64,000 bases of DNA from Stenotrophomonas maltophilia (GTDB lineage: Bacteria > Pseudomonadota > Gammaproteobacteria > Xanthomonadales > Xanthomonadaceae): the NCBI RefSeq assembly GCF_002138415.1, contig NZ_CP015612.1:3264001-3328000 (forward strand). Reading direction: 5' to 3'. The position numbers were made by a program, and so were the translations under genes. The notes beneath the pieces are model-generated. The model was given only the letters and a program-made list of their open reading frames with translations, did not search any database and was not told the origin of the DNA. This document shows positions 1-7,117 of this stretch, piece by piece. The stretch's first letter is position 1; each line of letters starts with the position of its first letter.

Positions 1-1267
1 AGGTCAGCGCATCATTGAGATAGCCGGTGTACTTGAAGATATCGACATCGGTGGTGGCCTTGGTCGTATTGGGGAACGTGCTGGTGCGATCCCCCTCCTG
101 CAGCGTGGTGTAATCGAAGGCCGTGTAGTAGCCGCCAGAACGGTCGGTATCCTGGAAGCGGGTGTACTCAAGGGTATTGCTGTCGTTGATGTTCCAGTCC
201 AGCTTGCCGTAGAACTTCGGGGTGTCTACACGGTAGTGGTTTCGCGCCTGCTGCGCGGCGGCTTCACTGGCGGTTGACACCCCTTCGCGACGATTGGACT
301 CCGCGGCCAGATGGATGAACAACCGGTCCTCGATCAACGGCCCACTGACATAGCCGCTGTAGGTGGTGGTGGTTTCCTTATCGCCACGCCGGTAGCGATA
401 AAGCGTGCCAGGTTTGGCCTCGTTCTCGTAGGCATATCCTTCCGGTAGGCCCATGTCCGGGTACTTCACCGATGCCGGAGACTCGGCGAGCCCGGCCGGT
501 GCCCAGGTGACCTGCGCACCGAAGCGCCACGCGTTGGTGCCGCGCTTGCCCAGCTGATTGATCACGCCACCGGTGGAGCGTCCGTAGCCTGCACCGTAAC
601 CACCTGTAAATGTCTCCTGCTGGTCGATGGAGCCATACGGCAGACTGATACCACCGAGGTTGTTGAGCGGGTTGGTGACGTTGAAACCATTGAGATAATA
701 GGCATTCTCGGTGACGCTGGAGCCACCGAACGACAGCACCGAGCGCGATCCGTTCAGGAACGCACCGCTGCCGGCCACCACACCGGGGGCGAGCAGCGCG
801 ATCGATTCAGCGCTGCGCCCCAACGGCAGCACGTCCAGCTGCTCGGAGGTGATGACGGACTTGGAGACAGTGTGGGTGACATCGATCTTCGGAATGTTGG
901 CCGCGGTGACATTGACCGCATCCAGCGTCGTGGCCGGGCCATGCGCGGCGAAGCTCACTTCGGTGCCGCTGCCCACCCGCAGCTGCACATTGTCATGCTG
1001 TTCGATGATGCGCCCATCACGCTGCAGGCTGATGCTGTAGCGGCCTATCGGTAACGCGCCAAAGCTGTATCGCCCCTGCGCATCAATGGCGGCTGTACGT
1101 TTGAGGCCACTGTCGCTCTGGGCAACGACGATTGCGCCTTCGGAACTCGCCGCGGTGCCGTACAGAGTGCCGGTGGTGCTCTGCGCAGCAACGCTTCCGA
1201 CGATGGAAAACAATAGTGCCGAAAGCGCACTGCGCTTCAGCACACGATGTGTGGATGCAACTGCCAT
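1..1267 (-). CDS. TonB-dependent receptor, Oar-like (5' part only)
   Basis: Outer-membrane TonB-dependent receptor, cut by the window edge so only about 422 N-terminal residues are visible. It begins with a signal peptide (about residues 1-27). A carboxypeptidase-regulatory-like beta-sandwich follows (about 28-100, with RTAAIDAQGRYSFGALPIGR). Next comes a plug domain that includes TSEQLDVLPLGRSAESIALL and the ARSTGG-like stretch GAGYGRSTGGVINQ, then the first barrel strands. This layout is typical of Oar-like receptors. The ATG at 1267 is chosen because GGAGAG lies 6 nt upstream. The start sits just after a perfect 8-bp hairpin that contains this ribosome binding site. The substrate cannot be told from sequence. 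Confidence 0.9.
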   Translation of the reverse strand, partial: MAVASTHRVLKRSALSALLFSIVGSVAAQSTTGTLYGTAASSEGAIVVAQSDSGLKRTAAIDAQGRYSFGALPIGRYSISLQRDGRIIEQHDNVQLRVGSGTEVSFAAHGPATTLDAVNVTAANIPKIDVTHTVSKSVITSEQLDVLPLGRSAESIALLAPGVVAGSGAFLNGSRSVLSFGGSSVTENAYYLNGFNVTNPLNNLGGISLPYGSIDQQETFTGGYGAGYGRSTGGVINQLGKRGTNAWRFGAQVTWAPAGLAESPASVKYPDMGLPEGYAYENEAKPGTLYRYRRGDKETTTTYSGYVSGPLIEDRLFIHLAAESNRREGVSTASEAAAQQARNHYRVDTPKFYGKLDWNINDSNTLEYTRFQDTDRSGGYYTAFDYTTLQEGDRTSTFPNTTKATTDVDIFKYTGYLNDALT

Positions 1268-1273
1268 GAAGCT

Positions 1274-1300
1274 CTCTCCGGTGATGGAACTGCCGGAGAG
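1274..1300 (-). promoter_or_regulatory. Leader hairpin covering the receptor's Shine-Dalgarno
   Basis: On the minus strand CTCTCCGG and CCGGAGAG are perfectly complementary over 8 bp, with an 11-nt loop between them. The 3' arm contains the GGAGAG ribosome binding site of the downstream TonB-dependent receptor, 6 nt before its ATG. A TATAAC-like sequence lies immediately upstream, so the hairpin could be at the very 5' end of the mRNA. The pairing is seen directly; a regulatory role is inferred. Confidence 0.5.
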
Positions 1301-1585
1301 TTATAGGCACGTGTGTGTCGTGAAGGGCAGTGCATCGACTTCCAACGAATCATGCCGAAAGCATCAGATCAGCAGCCATGGGGCCATCGCAGACATGCGT
1401 CATGTCATTGAAAAAACTACTGATCAGGCCGCGAATGGCATCCGTTGCGCCCATCATCGTGACGCCGCAGATCAGACTGTATCCGACACGCGACGGTGAG
1501 TAATACGTCGTCGTGTCTGCTTGGCATTCCGGGAATTCGTTCCGATTCCGACACTCAATTTGTATGCGCGCACGTTCCAGTACTC
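1301..1585. other. Intergenic, no feature recognised
   Basis: This is the spacer between the receptor promoter side and the 3' end of the decayed dehydrogenase gene. No convincing reading frame, RNA or repeat was found. It presumably holds the receptor promoter. Confidence 0.5.
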
Positions 1586-2472
1586 GATGCGCTGGCTCCA
1601 GTCCCTCCCGGGAATGCACGTTGCGGCCGACCTGTGGCGCGCCGATCTCAACATCGACTACGAACCGCCTGCACACCACGTGCCTGAAGCTGTTCTCGCC
1701 GGATAGCAACGCGCGTGGCAACGGGGTGCCCGGTATCGATCAGCAGCGCGGTATCAGCGGCGGCAGGCCGCCGCCCCGCCGCACCTCCGCCCTGCCCTGC
1801 CAACATCGCCCCGCCGCCGGCGCCGGCCGCTCGCACCTCAACTGTTTGCGGATCAGCGCTTCGATGGCCATCGTCGGAATGTAAACACCGTCATCGGCCT
1901 CGGCCAGCAAATGCCAGCTCTGCAGTATCGACGCGCCATCGCCCCTGCCGACCGCATGCACGATCATGCCGAGGTGGTGCTCGCCAAATTTCACCAGGTT
2001 CAGCACCGTGCAGAACCACGGCGACAACAGCTCCAGCGACGGCAAGGTCGGCCACATCCAACAACAAAAAATGCAAGCTACTCAGCGGTATCCGGCCCGG
2101 CACCGTCACGATGAAGCGTCGGCTTTCGGCCAGGCACGATCTCCCCCAACTGCGACGCGGCTTCAGCGGCTCGCCGGCATCGCCGACCACCGCCCGCATC
2201 ACCTTCAGGCCGACACCTGCGTAGGGCGATGGCAAGATGCGACCTTACGCGCTGATGATGTCCATGCGCATAGCCATCGTCCTCAGCAGTGCGGCGGTCA
2301 GCACCGGAGCGCTGGCGGCCGTAGTCCTGGCAGGAACCGGAGGCATCAACCACCAGCTCCGGCCGCTCGGCCTGCAGAACCGGCGCCGGCAGTTCCAGTT
2401 GTGGCAGGTCGCCAGCAACCGTACCAATCGTCCTCCAAAAACCCCGTATCCGCTCAGGATCACGATCTTCAC
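1586..2472 (-). pseudogene. Decayed saccharopine dehydrogenase-like / DUF4166 gene
   Basis: Remnant of a Rossmann-fold saccharopine dehydrogenase-like protein with a C-terminal DUF4166 domain. It is readable only by changing frame several times. From a GTG at 2472 it reads VKIVILSGYGVFGGRLVRLL, the NAD(P)-binding loop. After a 1-nt shift it reads DLPQLELPAPVLQ and AERPELVVDASG. Then, in a third frame, come YAGVGLKVMRAVVGDAGEPL and SRRFIVTVPGRIPLSSLHFL, followed by another frame with VLNLVKFGEHHLGMIVHAVG and YIPTMAIEALIRK. A final piece, FVVDVEIGAPQVGRNVHS, resembles the DUF4166 end. About 890 bp remain, whereas an intact fusion would be expected to need roughly 1.6 kb, so internal deletions are also present. 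Assignment rests on remembered family motifs. Confidence 0.75.
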
Positions 2473-2608
2473 GCGTCGTCCCTGTTGTGCTGTCATGGAT
2501 GGCAACTGGGCTGCAGCCGCATGGTAGCGTGGTCCCGCAGTGCAGCACGATCCCGGGTTAACGCCGGGCGTGCTATCGCTGCGGCTTCGTCCATCGCGGA
2601 GCCCCGAC

Positions 2609-3103
2609 ATGGCACACAAGAACACGATCTGTATCTGGTACGACGACGGCGCGCTTGAGGCCGCCACCTTCTACGCCAGTATCCTGCCCGACAGCGCGGT
2701 GACCGCCGTGCATCACGCCCCCGGTGACTATCCGGACGGCAAGGAAGGCAACGTACTGACGGTCGAGTTCACGGTCTGTGGTATTCCCTGCGTCGGCCTC
2801 AACGGCGGCACCGCGTTCAAGCACAGCGAAGCGTTCTCCTTCCAGATCCAGACCGAGGACCAGGCCGAGACCGACCGCCTGTGGAATGCGATCGTCGGCA
2901 ACGGTGGACAGGAGAGCCAATGCGGCTGGTGCAAGGACCGCTGGGGCATCTCCTGGCAGATCAGCCCGCGCATGCTCATCGAAGCGGTGACCAGCAAGGA
3001 CAAGGCACTGGCCAAGCGCGCATTCAACGCGATGATGCCGATGAAGAAGATCGACATTGCCACCATCGAAGCGGCAATCAAAAAAGGGGACGGAGGGGAT
3101 TAA
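2609..3103 (+). CDS. VOC family protein (PhnB-like)
   Basis: Protein of 164 aa with the paired beta-alpha-beta-beta-beta modules of the vicinal oxygen chelate superfamily, closest to the PhnB/3-demethylubiquinone methyltransferase-like branch. Visible family features are an N-terminal ICIWYDDGALEAATFYASIL and a C-terminal CGWCKDRWGISWQISPRML. The substrate is unknown. The ATG at 2609 matches the usual N-terminus; an in-frame GTG at 2540 would add 23 unlikely residues. The last residues, KKGDGGD, and the stop codon come from the left arm of a long inverted repeat, so the repeat seems to have replaced or extended the native C-terminus. Confidence 0.85.
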   Translation: MAHKNTICIWYDDGALEAATFYASILPDSAVTAVHHAPGDYPDGKEGNVLTVEFTVCGIPCVGLNGGTAFKHSEAFSFQIQTEDQAETDRLWNAIVGNGGQESQCGWCKDRWGISWQISPRMLIEAVTSKDKALAKRAFNAMMPMKKIDIATIEAAIKKGDGGD

Positions 3104-3167
3104 GTCGTTTTTCCCCATTGCCGGTGACCCCATGCGAATTACGACTTAATCCCCTCCGTCCCCTTTT
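3082..3167. repeat. Perfect 27-bp inverted repeat overlapping a stop codon
   Basis: Two 27-nt arms (3082-3108 and 3141-3167) are exact reverse complements around a 32-nt loop. Each arm begins AAAAGGGGACGGAGGGGATT when read inward. The left arm encodes the end of the VOC protein including its TAA. The right arm ends 11 nt before the start of the next gene. A stem this long could act as a bidirectional transcription or mRNA-end barrier. It looks like an interspersed repeat rather than a simple terminator. Confidence 0.8.
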
Positions 3168-3178
3168 CCGAGGTGCTG

Positions 3179-4762
3179 ATGTCCTGGGATGCGATCATCG
3201 TTGGCGGTGGCCACAACGGCCTGGTCTGCGCGGCCTATCTGGCGCGTGCCGGAAAGAAGGTGCTGGTGCTGGAACGTCGTGGCGTTCTCGGCGGTGCCGC
3301 CGTCACCGAGGAGTTCCATCCCGGCTTCCGCAACTCGGTCGCGTCGTACACGGTCTCGCTGCTGCAGCCGAAGGTGATCGACGACCTGCAGCTGCATGCG
3401 CATGGGCTGCGCATCGTCGCGCGTCCGGCCAACAACTTCCTGCCATTGCCGGACGGCCGCTATCTGTTGTCGGCACCTGGCCGCACTCAAGCCGAAGTCG
3501 CCAAATTCTCCGAGCGGGATGCACAGCGCCTGCCCGCGTACGAGGCGCGCCTGGAAATCTTCGCCGATGTGCTGCGTGCGTGGGCTCTGCGCGCGCCGCC
3601 GGACATCGGCGTTGCCGGCGGCTGGCGTGCACTGCCCGCCCTGTGGCAGGTGGGCCGTCTCGGTCGCGAACTGGCCACGCTGGATGCCTCCCTGCGGCAG
3701 GAACTGCTGGACCTGTTCACGCTGTCGGCGGCGGAGTACCTGGACCGCTGGTTCGAGAGCGAACCCATCAAGGCCTTGTTCGGCTTCGACGGCATCGTCG
3801 GCAACTACGCAAGCCCGTATACACCGGGCAGTGCCTACGTACTGCTGCACCATGTGTTCGGCCAGTGCAATGGCGTGAAAGGTGCGTGGGGCCATGCGAT
3901 TGGTGGCATGGGCGCGATCAGCCAAGCCATCGCCACCTCGGCGCGCGAGGCCGGTGCGGAACTGCGCGTGGAGGCCGGTGTGCAGCGCGTGCGGATTGAA
4001 CAGGGCCGCGCGGTGGGTGTGGAACTGGTCAACGGCGAAATCCTGCGCGCACGCGCGGTGGTCGCCAACGTCAATCCGAAACTGCTGTACGAACAATTGC
4101 TGGAACCGGCACAGGTACCCAACGCAACACGCGAACGCATGGCGAACTGGCGCTGCGGTTCGGGCACCTTCCGGATGAACGTGGCGCTGTCGCGGCTGCC
4201 GGAGTTCCGCGCCCTGCCCGGCCCCGGCGATCATCTCAGCGCCGGCATCATCATGGCGCCCAGCCTGGAGTACATGGACCGGGCCTGGCTGGATGCGCGC
4301 CGCGACGGCTGGTCGCGCGAACCGATCGTGGAAATGCTCATTCCCAGTACGCTGGACGATTCGCTGGCACCGCGCGGGCAGCATGTGGCCAGCCTGTTCT
4401 GCCAGCACGTGGCACCGGTGTTGCCTGAAGGCCGCCATTGGGATGATCACCGCAAAACCGTGGCCGACCTGATGATCGCCACCGTCGAACGGTATGCGCC
4501 CGGCTTCGCCGACAGTGTTCTCGGTCGGCAGGTGCTGTCCCCGCTCGATCTGGAACGCACCTTCGGACTGGTCGGTGGCGACATCTTCCACGGCGCGCTG
4601 AGTGCCAACCAGTTGTTCTCGGCGCGGCCGATGGTCGGCCAGGCTGGCTACCGCGGCGCCCTGCCCGGCCTGTACCTGTGCGGCTCGGGCACCCATCCCG
4701 GCGGTGGCGTCACCGGTGCGCCCGGGCACAATGCCGCGCAGGTGGTCTTACGGGATCTCTGA
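3179..4762 (+). CDS. FAD-dependent oxidoreductase, phytoene desaturase-like (PYROXD2-type)
   Basis: Protein of 527 aa of the phytoene dehydrogenase-related family (COG1233), closest in layout to the PYROXD2-like group. The N-terminal dinucleotide-binding loop is AIIVGGGHNGLVCAAYLARA, followed by an acidic end of the second strand (VLVLERR) and GVLGGAA. The C-terminal FAD motif is GLYLCGSGTHPGGGVTGAPG. The middle has a mixed substrate domain. The ATG at 3179 is preferred over a GTG 6 nt upstream. It starts just after the inverted repeat at 3082-3167. It is not next to carotenoid genes, so a role in pigment synthesis is not supported. Substrate unknown. Confidence 0.85.
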   Translation: MSWDAIIVGGGHNGLVCAAYLARAGKKVLVLERRGVLGGAAVTEEFHPGFRNSVASYTVSLLQPKVIDDLQLHAHGLRIVARPANNFLPLPDGRYLLSAPGRTQAEVAKFSERDAQRLPAYEARLEIFADVLRAWALRAPPDIGVAGGWRALPALWQVGRLGRELATLDASLRQELLDLFTLSAAEYLDRWFESEPIKALFGFDGIVGNYASPYTPGSAYVLLHHVFGQCNGVKGAWGHAIGGMGAISQAIATSAREAGAELRVEAGVQRVRIEQGRAVGVELVNGEILRARAVVANVNPKLLYEQLLEPAQVPNATRERMANWRCGSGTFRMNVALSRLPEFRALPGPGDHLSAGIIMAPSLEYMDRAWLDARRDGWSREPIVEMLIPSTLDDSLAPRGQHVASLFCQHVAPVLPEGRHWDDHRKTVADLMIATVERYAPGFADSVLGRQVLSPLDLERTFGLVGGDIFHGALSANQLFSARPMVGQAGYRGALPGLYLCGSGTHPGGGVTGAPGHNAAQVVLRDL

Positions 4763-4766
4763 AGGC

Positions 4767-4946
4767 GTGCCAACCAAGGTTGGGAACTACCGGGCAAGGT
4801 GTGCCGACCAACGGGCGGCACCTACCGCGTCAAATGATCCCATTCAAAGCGTGCCAACCAAGGTTGGCACCTACCCGCGTGGGACAAGGTGTGCCGACCA
4901 AGGTTGGCACCTACCGCGTCAAATGATCCTTCGGATCATTTGACGC
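4767..4946. repeat. Tandem SMAG/REP-type palindromes and a copied gene end
   Basis: Four copies of a short palindrome of the form GTGCCAACCAAGGTTGGCAC followed by CTACC lie in the same orientation, near 4767, 4800, 4850 and 4890. The second is degenerate. The reverse complement starts with GGTAG, as in SMAG repeats of S. maltophilia. The string CGTCAAATGATCC occurs after copy 2 and again after copy 4. The last copy forms a hairpin with a TTC loop (arms 4916-4929 and 4933-4946) with the 3' end of the rhomboid gene. The rhomboid stop codon lies inside this stem. Confidence 0.75.
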
Positions 4947-5610
4947 TGCGCAGATGGTTCGGGCGCTTCGGTGGGCCGGGCGGGCGGCGCTTGTTGAACG
5001 GCGGCTGCCCACGCCAGTAGCGGATCAGCAACCAGCCGAACAGCATGCCGCCGAGGTGCGCGAAATGGGCCACGCCCGGCTGCCAGCCGGTCATGCCCAG
5101 CACCAGCTCGCCCACGCCGAACAGGATCACGAAGGTGCGTGCCTTCATCGGAATCGGGGGGAACAGCAGCATCACCCGCTGGTGGGGGAACAGCATGCCG
5201 TAGGCCAGCAGCAGGCCGAACACGCCGCCGGAAGCGCCCAGCACCGTGGCCGGGTTTTCCAGCAGCGTACCCACCAGCAGTTGGCAGACGCCGGCACCGG
5301 CCACGCACACCAGGTAATACAGCAGGAAGCGCTTCTCGCCCCAGGTCTGCTCCAGCGGCGCGCCGAACATGAAGACGGCCAGCATGTTGAAGAACAGGTG
5401 GCCGAAGCTGCCGTGCAGGAAGCCATAGGTCAGCAGCTGCCATGGCTGGAAGTTGCCGCCCGGCGAGAACGCATCGAAGCCCTGCTGCAACGGTTGCAGC
5501 ATGAACGGCTCGAAGGTCTGCATGCCGAGCAGGAACGGCTGCTGCAGCAGGAACAGGATCGCGTTGGCGATCAGCAGGGCCTTGGTGACGGTAGGCAGTC
5601 GCGGGAACAT
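4936..5610 (-). CDS. Rhomboid family intramembrane serine protease
   Basis: Integral membrane protease of 224 aa that cleaves transmembrane segments of partner proteins in the inner membrane. Six hydrophobic segments are visible. The catalytic serine lies in GASGG (Ser127) in the fourth segment, and the partner histidine in AHLGG (His185) in the last one. The HLFFNM motif at 71-76 is also typical. The C-terminal tail is basic and proline-rich (about 201-224), which suggests a cytoplasmic end. It stands alone between a repeat array and the alkyltransferase-like gene. The stop codon lies within a 14-bp hairpin. Substrate unknown. Confidence 0.92.
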   Translation of the reverse strand: MFPRLPTVTKALLIANAILFLLQQPFLLGMQTFEPFMLQPLQQGFDAFSPGGNFQPWQLLTYGFLHGSFGHLFFNMLAVFMFGAPLEQTWGEKRFLLYYLVCVAGAGVCQLLVGTLLENPATVLGASGGVFGLLLAYGMLFPHQRVMLLFPPIPMKARTFVILFGVGELVLGMTGWQPGVAHFAHLGGMLFGWLLIRYWRGQPPFNKRRPPGPPKRPNHLRSVK

Positions 5611-5703
5611 GGGAGCACCGGCATGGAACGGCCTCCATCATAGCCGCAGCACCGTGTCTTGTTGGCGACTGGCAGGCGCAGCCTGTTCAGTCGCCAGCGG
5701 TGC

Positions 5704-6042
5704 TCAGCCTGGGCCCCACACGGCGGCATCCAATGCCGCCGCCGGATCAGTCGCGGGCATCCGCACCCGGCCGTTCTCCACCACCACGCCCTCCGCGCGC
5801 AACCGCTGTGACTGCTCGCGCCAGCCTGCCGACCCTTGCTCCATGGCGATGCGCCCATCCGAGCGCAGCACGCGGTGCCAGGGCAGGTCCGGGTCGTCGT
5901 TCTGGCCCAGGATGCGCGCGGTCAGCCGCGCACGCCCGGGCAGGCCTGCGCGCATCGCCACCTGCCCATAGCCCATCACCTGCCCCGCCGGGATCGCGCG
6001 GATCACCGCCAGGATGCGCGCACGCGCCTGCTCCGGCGTCAG
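5704..6042 (-). CDS. Alkyltransferase-like protein (MGMT family, ATL type)
   Basis: Protein of about 100-112 aa related to O6-alkylguanine-DNA alkyltransferase. The active-site cysteine is replaced by tryptophan (PWHRV instead of PCHRV). Proteins with this change bind O6-alkylguanine in DNA and pass it to nucleotide excision repair rather than repairing it themselves. The helix-turn-helix arginine region GQVMGYGQVAMRAGLPGRAR is present. The start is uncertain. The full-length family N-terminus (TPEQARARILAVI) would need a CTG at 6042, which overlaps the EamA stop by 4 nt. The first ordinary start in frame is a GTG at 6006. It is very likely cotranscribed with the EamA gene. Confidence 0.85.
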   Translation of the reverse strand: MTPEQARARILAVIRAIPAGQVMGYGQVAMRAGLPGRARLTARILGQNDDPDLPWHRVLRSDGRIAMEQGSAGWREQSQRLRAEGVVVENGRVRMPATDPAAALDAAVWGPG

Positions 6043-6959
6043 CGCCGCAGGCGGGTCACCAGCAGAACGCCGATCAGCACCAGCACGGTGCCGGCGATCT
6101 GCGCCGGCCCCATCGGTTCGTCGAGCAGCCATAGGCTCATCACGATCGTGGAAACAGGGCCCAGCATACCGACCTGCGCGGCCAGCGACGAACCCACGCG
6201 CTGCACCGCCAGCATGATCGCCAGCACCGGCAGCACCGTGCACACGGTGGCATTGACCAGCGACAGCCATTGCACCGGCGCCGGTGCCTGCCACAGCAAC
6301 GGCAGCGGATGGGTCACCGCGAAATGCAGCAGCACCAGTACGCTGGCCACGCAGCTGGCGTAGGCGGTCAGCCGCACCGCACCGATGCGCGCGACCACCT
6401 GGCCGCTGCCGAACAAGTACAGCGCATAGCTGAGTGCACTGCCCAGCACCAGCAGGCTGCCAACGATGATCTGCCCGCCCTCACGCTGCAGGTCATGACC
6501 GAACGCCAGCAACACGCCCAGATAGCTCAGCACCAGCGCGCCGATCTGCCACCGGCCCGGCCGCTGGCGCGCCAGCAGCACGTTGATCAGCAGCACCAGG
6601 GTCGGGTTCAAGTACAGGATCAGCCGTTCCAGGGTCACGCTGATGTACTGCAGCCCCTGGAAGTCGAGCAGGCTGGACAGGTAGTAGCCGGTGAAACCCA
6701 GCCACAGCACGCGGGTACGGTCGGCCCAGGACAGCGGCTCGGCCCGGCGTGCAGCCCACAGTGCCATCAGTACGAACAGCGGCAGCGCCATCAGCATGCG
6801 CAGCGCGAGCAGCGTGGTGGCATCCACGCCATGACGCAGGCCGAGCTTGACGATGATCGCTTTGCCGGAGGCGGCAATGGCGCCGATCGCGGCCAGGCCG
6901 ATGCCACCCAGCGCGATGCGTGGGGAAGCGGTGGCGATACGGGAAGTGGGGCTGGACAT
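6039..6959 (-). CDS. EamA/DMT-family transporter
   Basis: Protein of 306 aa with about ten predicted transmembrane helices in two EamA repeats (roughly residues 15-145 and 160-300). It belongs to the drug/metabolite transporter superfamily. Members export amino acids, nucleobases or other metabolites; the substrate cannot be read from sequence. Each repeat has the usual glycine-rich pattern, including an LERLILYLNPTLVLLI stretch in the first half and VLIGVLLV near the end. It is followed, with a small overlap, by the alkyltransferase-like gene. A REP pair separates it from gor upstream. Confidence 0.88.
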   Translation of the reverse strand: MSSPTSRIATASPRIALGGIGLAAIGAIAASGKAIIVKLGLRHGVDATTLLALRMLMALPLFVLMALWAARRAEPLSWADRTRVLWLGFTGYYLSSLLDFQGLQYISVTLERLILYLNPTLVLLINVLLARQRPGRWQIGALVLSYLGVLLAFGHDLQREGGQIIVGSLLVLGSALSYALYLFGSGQVVARIGAVRLTAYASCVASVLVLLHFAVTHPLPLLWQAPAPVQWLSLVNATVCTVLPVLAIMLAVQRVGSSLAAQVGMLGPVSTIVMSLWLLDEPMGPAQIAGTVLVLIGVLLVTRLRR

Positions 6960-7038
6960 CAGGACGACGGCGGGCCGCGCGGGGCGGCTGGGGAAAGCGT
7001 GGGGGCGGCCATTGTCGCATGGAGGCGTCCGATCCCCT

Positions 7039-7106
7039 GTAAAGCCGAGCCCGCGCTCGGCTGCACCATGTCTGGCGAAAAGCAGCCGAGCATGGCTCGG
7101 CTCTAC
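7039..7106. repeat. Inverted REP pair (SMAG-type)
   Basis: Two palindromic units face each other. The left begins GTAAAGCCGAGC (7039-7064). The right is the inverse of GTAGAGCCGAGCCATGCTCG (7082-7106). Both end in GGCTGC toward the middle. The pair sits in the spacer between two minus-strand genes, as expected of REP/BIME elements that stabilise upstream mRNA ends. Confidence 0.75.
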
Positions 7107-7117
7107 AACGGCCCGGC

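Noticed and set aside
1488..1525. A stretch resembling the 16S rRNA phrase GGTGAGTAATAC
   Set aside because: Only a short string matches; the sequence around it does not follow 16S rRNA, and it lies beside a decayed protein gene.
1513..1884. Plus-strand open frames of 60-120 codons
   Set aside because: They are antisense to the dehydrogenase/DUF4166 remnant, whose family motifs on the minus strand explain the open frames.
3179..4762. Carotenoid desaturase
   Set aside because: No crt genes are nearby and the sequence layout fits the PYROXD2-like group better.
4767..4915. Possible short CRISPR-like array
   Set aside because: The units are palindromic REPs with uneven spacing of 33-50 bp and repeated spacer sequence, and there are no cas genes.
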